A DNA stretch of 11,940 bases from the NCBI GenBank assembly GCA_963582345.1, contig CAUZSN010000087.1, positions 1 to 11,940 on the forward strand, written 5' to 3'. Positions 5,941 through 11,940 of the stretch are shown here, piece after piece. Source of the stretch: CAUZSN01 sp963582345 (GTDB lineage: Bacteria; Planctomycetota; Planctomycetia; Planctomycetales; Planctomycetaceae). The notes beneath the pieces are model-generated. The model did not search any database, was not told where the DNA came from, and saw nothing but the letters and a program-made list of their open reading frames with translations. Position 1 is the first letter of the stretch. Each line of letters starts with the position of its first letter. The position numbers and the translations under genes were made by a program.

Positions 5941-7359
5941 TCAGTCAAACAGGCGATCCTGCCCCAAGACTAGACGGGCAATGCGCGAAGCATTCGCGGG
6001 TTCGATGTCGTCTGGGACGTCCTGTCCTGTTGTCAAGTAACTGATCGGCAACGGAACTTTTCGAGCAACCGACAACAGCGAACCCATGACAGCCGCCTCG
6101 TCGAGCTTCGTCAGAATGATCGAAGTTGTGTTCGCCACGGAGAACTTTTCAGCAGTTGCTTCCAGGCTTCGCACGCTTGCAGTTAGACTCAGTACCAGAT
6201 GCACCTCATCCACATCCGCTTCCGCCAGTAATGTTTTTAGTTCTTGTATCTGCAATTCGTCGCGTGGGCTCCGTCCGGCGGTGTCGATCAGCAGCAAGTC
6301 CATCGCCGTCAGTTCGTCCAGTGCACGCCGCATTTCCAACGGACTGGTGACGACCTTCATCGGTAAATCGATAATTTCCGCATAGGTTCGCAGTTGTTCG
6401 ACCGCTGCAACTCGGTAAGTGTCGACCGTAACCAGGCCCATCTTCACTCCGTCACGCAGCCGAAAGTTTGCAGCGAGTTTAGCAATGGTGGTCGTCTTGC
6501 CGACGCCCGTGGGGCCGACCAGCGCAACGACTTTTCGCTGTCCTGGTGTGGGCGTAATCGGATTGGAACAACAAATTTCGGATTCAACCATTCCGGTTAA
6601 CAGCGCTGTGGCGACTGTAGCATCGCTAAGTTGACTGGGAGTAGCATTCTGCCGCAAGCGGAAGATCAGATCTCGGGCCAGATCGTCTTCGACATCGGCA
6701 TCGATCAAGTCGGTGTACAGATGAAAGAGTTCGTTGGGAATCTCTTCCGTTCCGCCGGTGTTTCGAATGCGCCCTAGGTTTTCGACCATTTTTTGAATTG
6801 ACGCCAATTGAGTCGCGAACGTGGCTGTCTGGTCCAACTGAGGATCGCTCGCTGCTGTTGGGGACGTTGTTAGAGGACCGGCTACGGATGCATGATTTGC
6901 ATGTGGCCTCTGTCTGTCCGTCAAAGATTGTTCGGCCATTGGCGTCGAAAGTTGGGCAAAGGGCGGTCGGGTGGTTTGCACACGGCTCGGTTGGGCTGAT
7001 GATTTTCTCGTGCTGAGTCCGCCAGGGACCAAGTAATCTTGCTCTGCAACAGATCGCGCGGAAAATGACCCTGTTTGATGTGTGTGCGGAGTCATGACAC
7101 CGTGCACTTGCTCGCACGATTTCGATGCGGAACTCGCTGTTAGTTGCTGGTTTTCTCGGAGCTGGGCAACCGGCTGACGAATGTTGACTCCCAATCCAGC
7201 CGTGATCTCGACTTCCTGGTTCGGCTTCCGCCAAGGCAGAAACCGACGATGGGCGATTTGCCGAGTGTGCAAGATGACGGCCTCAGCTCCCATTTCTCGG
7301 TGAACAATATCGAGGGCTTCTTGCATGGTAGTTGCTCTGAATGTCCGAACTTCATTCAT
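5941..7359 (-). CDS. flhF: Flagellar biosynthesis SRP-type GTPase FlhF
   Basis: FlhF is an SRP-family GTPase, homologous to Ffh and FtsY, that sets where a flagellum is assembled. The 472-residue product has the N-terminal B domain (VRTFRATTMQEALDIVHREMGAEAVILHTR, 4-33). A long low-complexity linker rich in Ser, Thr, Gln and Pro follows (about 60-180), then a helical N domain (about 180-265). In the G domain, GPTGVGKTT is at 282-290, DTYR at 313-316, LLIDTAGRSPRD at 356-367, LTKLDEA at 416-422 and LTTGQDVPDDIE at 442-453. An AAGGA ribosome binding site stands about 9 nt before the ATG. It lies 30 bp after flhA and 86 bp before flhG, all on one strand, so the three probably form an operon. Confidence 0.97.
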   Translation of the reverse strand: MNEVRTFRATTMQEALDIVHREMGAEAVILHTRQIAHRRFLPWRKPNQEVEITAGLGVNIRQPVAQLRENQQLTASSASKSCEQVHGVMTPHTHQTGSFSARSVAEQDYLVPGGLSTRKSSAQPSRVQTTRPPFAQLSTPMAEQSLTDRQRPHANHASVAGPLTTSPTAASDPQLDQTATFATQLASIQKMVENLGRIRNTGGTEEIPNELFHLYTDLIDADVEDDLARDLIFRLRQNATPSQLSDATVATALLTGMVESEICCSNPITPTPGQRKVVALVGPTGVGKTTTIAKLAANFRLRDGVKMGLVTVDTYRVAAVEQLRTYAEIIDLPMKVVTSPLEMRRALDELTAMDLLLIDTAGRSPRDELQIQELKTLLAEADVDEVHLVLSLTASVRSLEATAEKFSVANTTSIILTKLDEAAVMGSLLSVARKVPLPISYLTTGQDVPDDIEPANASRIARLVLGQDRLFD

Positions 7360-7389
7360 GTTCGTTGATCCTTATCGATTGACAACCAA

Positions 7390-9507
7390 TTAGGCGACAG
7401 CGACACCAACTCTCTGCAGGCATTCGACGCTGACTTGACCGACTGATTCGACTTGCGTATCGCGCGTAATTTCACTCAAGCTGATCACTGCAACCTTTGG
7501 TAAGACGGACAAAGTTGCCTGTTTCAGACCGGCACGCACGGCCGGAGTACTACACAACAGCACGGGATAATGGCTAGATGCAATCAAGCGTTCCAACTGA
7601 TCGACCAAGTCGCCAACTACCCTTTCTGCCACTTGTGGCGATAGTTTGACGACGAGACCGCTGTCGTTGAAGTCGAAACCGGCCGCCAAGATGTCTTCCA
7701 GTGCCGGATCAAGCGTGACGACTCGCAGTACGTGATTCTTGTCCCTATATTGCTGACAAATGGTCCTGGCCAGCGCGGTCCGCACGTATTCCGTCAAGAT
7801 TCCCAATTCTTTGATGCGATCGGCATAGTTGCCCAACGTCTCCAAGATTGTCTCGAGGTCGCGTATTGGAATGAGTTCGCGTAACAAATTGCTCAAGATT
7901 TGATGCACCTGCGAGGTCTTCAGGACGCTCGGAATCAATTCATCAACTACCTTGGGCGATGTCTTTTTCAGATTGTCCAAGAGCTGATGCACCTGTTGCC
8001 GAGTAAGCAGTTCGGATGAGTGTACGCGCACCACTTCGGTCAGGTGTGTGATGATTACAGCGGTTGGTTCGACGACACTGTATCCCAGCAGATCGGCACG
8101 TTCTTTTTGAGCGAATTCGATCCACTTGGCCGGTCGTCCGAAGGCAGGTTCGGTCGTATCAATACCAGGGATTTCGTCCGTAGTGGTGCCCGTGTCGATC
8201 GCCAGTAGTCCGTCTATATACGATTCGCCCCACGCGACGGGAAAGTTTCGAATCTTGACTTGATACTGCTGTTGTTCCAGGTGGATGTTGTCGCGAATGC
8301 GGACTTTTGGCAGGATGATGCCCAACTCTTGTGCGATCTTATGTCTGACTCGTGTCACACGTTCCAAAAGGTCACCTCCTGAAGCTGGATCGGCCAGGCG
8401 GATCAATCCGACACCCAATTCCAGCTCCAACGGATCGACCAGAAGATTGTCTTCGGGTCGTGGCTCGGGACGTTTTTTGGCTTTCTGCGCTTCCTTCTCC
8501 TGCTCGCTTTGTTCGGCGAAGTTTTTGCTTCGATGCAATGCAAGACCGATCATCGCGCAACTAGTTCCCAAAATCAAAATCGGTCCAGTCGGCAAGCCGG
8601 TAAATGCCAGCGCCAACAGAAAAGCTGCCGCCATGAACATCGCTTCTGGGTGACGGAATAGTTGGCTGACGACGTCGTGCGGCAAATCGCTGTCAACTGA
8701 TGTCCGTGTCACGATCAGACCAGCAGCCAGTGAGATTAAGAACGCAGGAATCTGAGTCACCAGTCCGTCGCCGATCGTCAGTGTGGTGAACACTTCGACT
8801 GCACGGTTGAACTGCATTTCATGGTTGACCATGCCCACGTACAGTCCGCCAGCGATATTGATCAGCGTGATCACTATGCTAGCAATTGCATCGCCGCGAA
8901 CGAATTTGCTGGCACCGTCCATGGCTCCGTAAAAGTCGGCTTGTTGAGTGATTTCTTCGCGGCGGCACTTGGCCTGGTTCTGGGTGATCAAGCCGGCATT
9001 CATGTCGGCATCGATGGCCATCTGCTTGCCGGGCATACCGTCCAGAGCGAAGCGTGCGGCCACCTCGCTGATACGGGTTGCCCCCTTGGTGATGACCAGA
9101 AATTGAATGGTCACCAGAATGACGAACAAAATCAGACCGACGGCGATTTCACCGCTCGCCACGAATTGTCCGAACGCTTCAATCACTCCACCGGCTGCTC
9201 CTGTTCCTTTGGAGGCGCCGCCGGTCAAAATCAAACGCGTTGTGGCGACGTTCAGCACAAGTCTCGCCAATGTTGTTCCTAGCAAGAGGGCCGGAAAAAC
9301 ACTGAACTCAAGCGGTCGGTTGACGTAAATGGTCGTCAATAGAATGACGACGGCTATGGTTACGTTGCCTGCCAACAAGAGATCCATCAACATCGGCGGC
9401 AGTGGTGTTACGAGCACCAGCACCGATGTCACGATGAGTCCAGGGAAAATCAAGCCCCGATTGCGCACCCAAAGCTCGCGCAAGCCAGGTGCCGCTTCTG
9501 CAGGCAT
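7390..9507 (-). CDS. flhA: Flagellar type III export gate protein FlhA
   Basis: FlhA forms the nonameric export gate of the flagellar secretion apparatus in the inner membrane; its cytosolic domain docks chaperone-substrate complexes. The 705-residue product matches family length (about 690-700). The N-terminal half has several membrane segments (roughly 19-60, 68-95, 119-141, 205-226, 240-266 and 289-325). The FHIPEP signature RISEVAARFALDGMPGKQMAID lies at 145-166, followed by ITQQADFYGAMDGASKFVRGDAIAS (186-210) with the conserved Asp of GDAIA (D206). A charged linker (330-355) leads to the soluble C-terminal domain (about 360-705). GGAGG lies five bases before the ATG. It is the first gene of the cluster. 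flhB, often adjacent in other bacteria, is absent here. SctV of virulence systems is the homologous alternative, but flhF and flhG downstream settle the flagellar assignment. Confidence 0.98.
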   Translation of the reverse strand: MPAEAAPGLRELWVRNRGLIFPGLIVTSVLVLVTPLPPMLMDLLLAGNVTIAVVILLTTIYVNRPLEFSVFPALLLGTTLARLVLNVATTRLILTGGASKGTGAAGGVIEAFGQFVASGEIAVGLILFVILVTIQFLVITKGATRISEVAARFALDGMPGKQMAIDADMNAGLITQNQAKCRREEITQQADFYGAMDGASKFVRGDAIASIVITLINIAGGLYVGMVNHEMQFNRAVEVFTTLTIGDGLVTQIPAFLISLAAGLIVTRTSVDSDLPHDVVSQLFRHPEAMFMAAAFLLALAFTGLPTGPILILGTSCAMIGLALHRSKNFAEQSEQEKEAQKAKKRPEPRPEDNLLVDPLELELGVGLIRLADPASGGDLLERVTRVRHKIAQELGIILPKVRIRDNIHLEQQQYQVKIRNFPVAWGESYIDGLLAIDTGTTTDEIPGIDTTEPAFGRPAKWIEFAQKERADLLGYSVVEPTAVIITHLTEVVRVHSSELLTRQQVHQLLDNLKKTSPKVVDELIPSVLKTSQVHQILSNLLRELIPIRDLETILETLGNYADRIKELGILTEYVRTALARTICQQYRDKNHVLRVVTLDPALEDILAAGFDFNDSGLVVKLSPQVAERVVGDLVDQLERLIASSHYPVLLCSTPAVRAGLKQATLSVLPKVAVISLSEITRDTQVESVGQVSVECLQRVGVAVA

Positions 9508-10047
9508 CCGTGCCTCCGCCGTTGTACAACTTAGGAATTACAGTGGATTGCAGTTGGGAGAGAGAAGTGAGAGGTCGGGTTGATAGTGAAATTGTGATGA
9601 TGTGTCCAGGGAGATTAACGAGTTCGGGGTCCAGAAGCCTTAATATTCTACACAAAAGAACCAAGAACCAGCTTGTTGTCATTCACGTGGGTATTGCTCT
9701 GTTGGGACTTAACGGGGTTTTGGTATGTTCCAAGTCCTAGGTCTATCGGTTTGGGCTTTCCGGTTCTAACCCTTTGGACCAACCGATTCTATGTCGTCGG
9801 GGCAACTGACGATTTTCCAGGCGATCGGCCAGGATAACCTCTCAATAGATATGGTAGTTAGTACGTTGGAGAGAGAGTGGATCGTCATGGGCAGTTTCAC
9901 GGAACATGGCGGTCGTGGGACTCTGTGACACACAAACCGGTACGTACCATGACTGGTCAACGCGAATCAGTATCGTAGGTTACCAACTGGAAATATTACG
10001 CCTTTGACGACACACTAAGGATCAGAGAGTGTGGAACTCCAGATTGA
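9508..10047. other. 540-bp divergent non-coding region between flhA and acylphosphatase
   Basis: No gene is well supported here. The region must hold the promoter for flhA on the - strand and the start region of the acylphosphatase unit on the + strand. On the - strand, ACCGATAG (9743-9750) resembles the sigma28 -10 box in six of eight positions, about 235 bp before flhA. An imperfect inverted repeat (9745-9787) is listed separately. A 45-codon + strand frame (9791-9928) lacks a ribosome binding site. The - strand frame at 9766-9960 is out of phase with anything recognisable. Confidence 0.5.
9745..9787. repeat. Imperfect inverted repeat upstream of flhA
   Basis: ATCGGTTTGG (9745-9754) and CCAACCGAT (9779-9787) pair over nine bases with one bulged T, across a 24-nt spacer. 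There is no T run on either side, so a terminator is unlikely. It overlaps the sigma28-like -10 candidate on the - strand. A structured flhA leader or a regulator site are both possible. Confidence 0.35.
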
Positions 10048-10362
10048 GTGTCCCGGGCGAATCCGATGTCGAATGAACGAATGGAAACTACACGAGTAAG
10101 ACGACGGATTATCTATCACGGCCGCGTGCAGGGAGTCGGATTTCGTTACACCGTGGCGACGATCGCAGGGCATTTACCCGTCGTTGGTTATGTAAAGAAC
10201 TTACCCGATGGAACCGTGGAACTAGTGGTTGAAGCCGAATCGTGCTCGATGCAGGGATTTCTTGATCAGATTGATGCGGCGCTCGAAGGAAATATTACCG
10301 ATCGCGTAGTCAGCGAGCCAATTGGGATGAAAGAACTTAGCGAATTTCGGGTACGTTATTAG
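10048..10362 (+). CDS. acyP: Acylphosphatase
   Basis: Acylphosphatase hydrolyses the carboxyl-phosphate bond of acyl phosphates; its physiological substrate is usually unclear. The 104-residue product has IIYHGRVQGVGFRYTVATIA (21-40), the first signature with catalytic R33, and GYVKNLPDGTVELVVE (47-62), the second signature with catalytic N51. It ends with the usual short strand (SEFRVRY). The family is about 90 residues, so the first 15 or so residues are extra. The start is uncertain: GTG at 10048, ATG at 10066 or ATG at 10081 are all in frame and none has a clear ribosome binding site; 10081 would give a 93-residue protein of typical size. It appears to stand alone, divergent from flhA and about 300 bp before the next supported start. 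Confidence 0.92.
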   Translation: MSRANPMSNERMETTRVRRRIIYHGRVQGVGFRYTVATIAGHLPVVGYVKNLPDGTVELVVEAESCSMQGFLDQIDAALEGNITDRVVSEPIGMKELSEFRVRY

Positions 10363-10662
10363 CCAACAAGAAAACAGAGAAAGTCGACCAATTTAAGGCC
10401 AGTACAGCGCGTCACACAGTGATTGAATCAGGAAACGTTCCATCGACACTGATTGGCAATCGGTGATTCGGGCAGTTCTTTTGGTACAGTCCCCTGCTAT
10501 GCCTTGACATTGCCGTCTAATGTCGACTCAACTGAAGTGTGAATGAGTGCCCTCTCCAAAAAACACTTCTCGATGCCTCGGCCCCACTTGCTACTGGCGG
10601 TCACGATTTTCATTTTGTTGCTTGCCATGAAGGGTTGGTCATTTCGACATGAAAGGACAAAT
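10363..10662. other. Region between acylphosphatase and the secreted protein gene
   Basis: About 300 bp if the downstream gene begins at 10663. A TTGACA hexamer occurs at 10504-10509, with an overlapping small inverted repeat (TTGACAT / ATGTCGA, nine bases apart), but no reasonable -10 follows at normal spacing. The second half (10543-10662) is in frame with the downstream gene and encodes a hydrophobic stretch, so it could be part of that gene if an earlier start is used. Confidence 0.4.
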
Positions 10663-11682
10663 ATGAACTCCAGCAACATTGCGTACAACATCACTATCTG
10701 GTTCCTGGTCGGATCATTCGTTTGTTCTGTCCGTGCAGAGGACAACGTTGTCGGTGCGCGTGTCGTCAAGTTCTACGGATACGAAGATTGTTTGCGTCTG
10801 GAAAATGACAGCACGCGGGTGACGCTTTGTCCGGCAGCCGGAGGGAGAGTGTTGGAGTATTCGTTTAGAGGCGAGAATGCACTGTATTTGCCGCCGGGTT
10901 GCGAGGGCTGGCAGTACGAATCAGGGAAGAAGGAATGCTCGATGGATGGCGGTCGGTTTGACATTGGACCAGAGCAAACCATTCCGCAGCATCCTCAGCT
11001 GTGGATGGGTCGTTGGTCCAGCCAGATCACCGGACCGTTGTCGGCACGTTTGGTGAGTGTGAAGGACAAGCCCACCGGAGTTCAACTGATTCGTGATTTT
11101 ACATTGAGCGAAGATTCATCACGATTAGAGTGTAAGCAAACAATTAAAAACGTCTCAAAGGACACTAAGGAATACTGCCATTGGAGCCGCACGTATGCGT
11201 TACACGGGGGCATCTGTGTGATTCCACTGACTCAGCAAAGTCGTTTTCCGCACGGCTATGTAATGTATGGTCCCAGAATCCGGACGATCAATTTTCGTCC
11301 CGAAGATCCTAATATTCGTGTGCGCGACGGTTTCCTAGAGATCACGGCACCACCAAAGCTTCCGAAGTTGGGCATGGATTCGTACGCTGGCTGGTTTGCC
11401 TACTTGATGAACAACAACATGATGTTCGTTAAACGGTTTCCGACTTATCCGAATCGTGTTTATAACGAGGTCGCCGGATTAACCGTTTCCATATATTATC
11501 CTGAAAAGCAGGATATCCCAATGTGCGAGCTGGAGCCAATTGGCCCGCGTGAGAAACTCACGCCTAGCCAGTCCGCATCTTTCACCGAGACTTGGTGGCT
11601 GTTGCCGCATCGGTTCCCGAAAACTGGAGAACAGGTCAATCTAAAAAAGATCGCAGCGCAAGTCGCACGTGATGCAAGTTAA
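10663..11682 (+). CDS. Secreted mutarotase-fold protein, DUF4380-like
   Basis: The 339-residue product has a signal peptide: hydrophobic core ITIWFLVGSFVC (10-21) and a likely cleavage site after SVRA (25). The mature part reads like a galactose-mutarotase-like beta-sandwich: LENDSTRVTLCPAAGGRVLEYSFRGENALYLPP (46-78), a DGGRFDIGPEQ turn (95-105), long beta-rich repeats, and the closing MCELEPIGPREKLTPSQSASFTETWWLLP (287-315). The pattern best recalls DUF4380 proteins, whose substrates are unknown; a carbohydrate ligand is inferred from the fold only. AAAGGA lies six bases before ATG 10663, which decides the start. The frame extends upstream to ATG 10543, giving 379 residues and a second hydrophobic segment. 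A long inverted repeat follows the stop codon. Confidence 0.6.
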   Translation: MNSSNIAYNITIWFLVGSFVCSVRAEDNVVGARVVKFYGYEDCLRLENDSTRVTLCPAAGGRVLEYSFRGENALYLPPGCEGWQYESGKKECSMDGGRFDIGPEQTIPQHPQLWMGRWSSQITGPLSARLVSVKDKPTGVQLIRDFTLSEDSSRLECKQTIKNVSKDTKEYCHWSRTYALHGGICVIPLTQQSRFPHGYVMYGPRIRTINFRPEDPNIRVRDGFLEITAPPKLPKLGMDSYAGWFAYLMNNNMMFVKRFPTYPNRVYNEVAGLTVSIYYPEKQDIPMCELEPIGPREKLTPSQSASFTETWWLLPHRFPKTGEQVNLKKIAAQVARDAS

Positions 11683-11685
11683 CTG

Positions 11686-11761
11686 TATATCCTTCGCCTG
11701 GAACCGGACATATTAGGACATCACAATTTGAGTCGGGTTCAGGCTGGCAGCGAAGGATGTA
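11686..11761 (+). repeat. Long inverted repeat after the mutarotase-like gene
   Basis: TATATCCTTCGC (11686-11697) and GCGAAGGATGTA (11750-11761) pair over 12 bp with one G-T wobble, starting three bases after the stop codon. A nested GAACC/GGTTC pair (11701-11705 with 11736-11740) could extend the structure past an internal bulge. The loop has two copies of GGACAT. No T run follows the right arm. It could be a factor-independent-like stop or a 3' stabilising structure; the function is not shown by the sequence. Confidence 0.5.
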
Positions 11762-11870
11762 TCCAAGTTAAGTTATCATAGTACCTCGTTTGTTTATGTC
11801 TCCGTTCGGGTTCCTCGACCGCTCACTTTGCCACTGTTTTTTTGGGTTCCTCCGACGTAGAAAGGCAGAT
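11762..11870. other. Leader before the Tat-signal gene
   Basis: About 110 bp with no open gene. A run of seven T residues occurs near 11837-11843 without a preceding hairpin. AAAGG, about six bases before the ATG at 11871, is a good ribosome binding site. No clear promoter hexamers were recognised. Confidence 0.4.
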
Positions 11871-11940
11871 ATGCAGAACAGACGAACATTCTTGAAATTG
11901 GCAGGCGGGTCAGGTACGGCCTTATCTTTGTTTCCCGGTT
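11871..11940 (+). CDS. N-terminus of a Tat-exported protein (3' truncated)
   Basis: The first 23 codons encode a twin-arginine leader, NRRTFLKLAGG followed by a small-residue hydrophobic stretch (SGTALSLFPG). This predicts export of a folded, probably cofactor-bearing protein by the Tat system. An AAAGG ribosome binding site supports the start. In planctomycetes such leaders commonly precede Gfo/Idh/MocA oxidoreductases, sugar-phosphate isomerase-like proteins and DUF1501/DUF1552 proteins, but the window ends before any domain sequence, so the family cannot be assigned. It lies on the same strand as the mutarotase-like gene, separated by 188 bp and an inverted repeat, so it may be a separate transcription unit. 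Confidence 0.75.
   Translation, partial: MQNRRTFLKLAGGSGTALSLFPG

Noticed and set aside
6626..7234. 202-codon - strand frame inside flhF
   Set aside because: It overlaps flhF on the same strand in another frame. Its product is rich in Arg, Ser, Cys and His with no motif, while the flhF frame continues with clear FlhF domains on both sides.
8821..9282. 153-codon + strand frame opposite flhA
   Set aside because: It is antisense to the FHIPEP region of FlhA, with composition (His, Gln, Gly, Asp rich) expected from the complement of membrane-segment codons.
10504..10532. TTGACA at 10504-10509 as a housekeeping promoter for the mutarotase-like gene
   Set aside because: The position 17 bp downstream reads CTCAAC, not a plausible -10, and no alternative spacing gives a good match.

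Overview
The window looks like a chromosomal segment of a flagellated planctomycete of the Rhodopirellula/Pirellulales type. This is inferred from the gene mix: a compact flagellar export/regulation cluster beside housekeeping genes, followed by a secreted mutarotase-like protein and a twin-arginine-leader protein of the kind common in that phylum. Base composition appears roughly balanced and even along the window. I see no insertion sequence, phage gene, tRNA, rRNA or CRISPR array.

Layout from left to right. (1) Positions 1-544, + strand: the tail of an unidentified gene overlaps ruvX (YqgF-family nuclease). (2) 651-2173, - strand: ureF then ureG, two nickel-loading chaperones for urease; UreG has a histidine-rich N-terminus. 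(3) 2232-3690, + strand: queC and queE, two steps of 7-deazaguanine (queuosine precursor) synthesis, divergent from ureF across 58 bp. (4) 3714-9507, - strand: a flagellar cluster transcribed flhA > flhF > flhG > (gap, possible 46-aa gene) > fliA-type sigma factor. (5) 9508-10047: a 540-bp divergent non-coding region. (6) 10048-11940, + strand: acylphosphatase, a secreted mutarotase-fold/DUF4380-like protein, and the first 23 codons of a Tat-exported protein.

The flagellar genes form one functional unit. FlhA is the export gate of the flagellar type III secretion system. FlhF and FlhG are the GTPase/ATPase pair that sets flagellar position and number. The sigma factor directs late flagellar transcription. 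FlhG keeps the N-terminal DQAxxLR motif known from other bacteria to activate FlhF. The urease and queuosine pairs are both partial sets: no urease subunits, ureD or ureE, and no queD or folE, lie in this window.

I found no convincing new multi-gene system. The items most worth a second look are non-coding or very small: a possible 46-codon gene before the sigma gene, a 20-bp near-palindrome in the flhG-fliA gap that contains a sigma28-like -10 box, a hairpin that exactly fills the 23-bp gap between convergent queE and fliA, a terminator-like hairpin on the + strand with no obvious gene to end, and a long inverted repeat just after the mutarotase-like gene.
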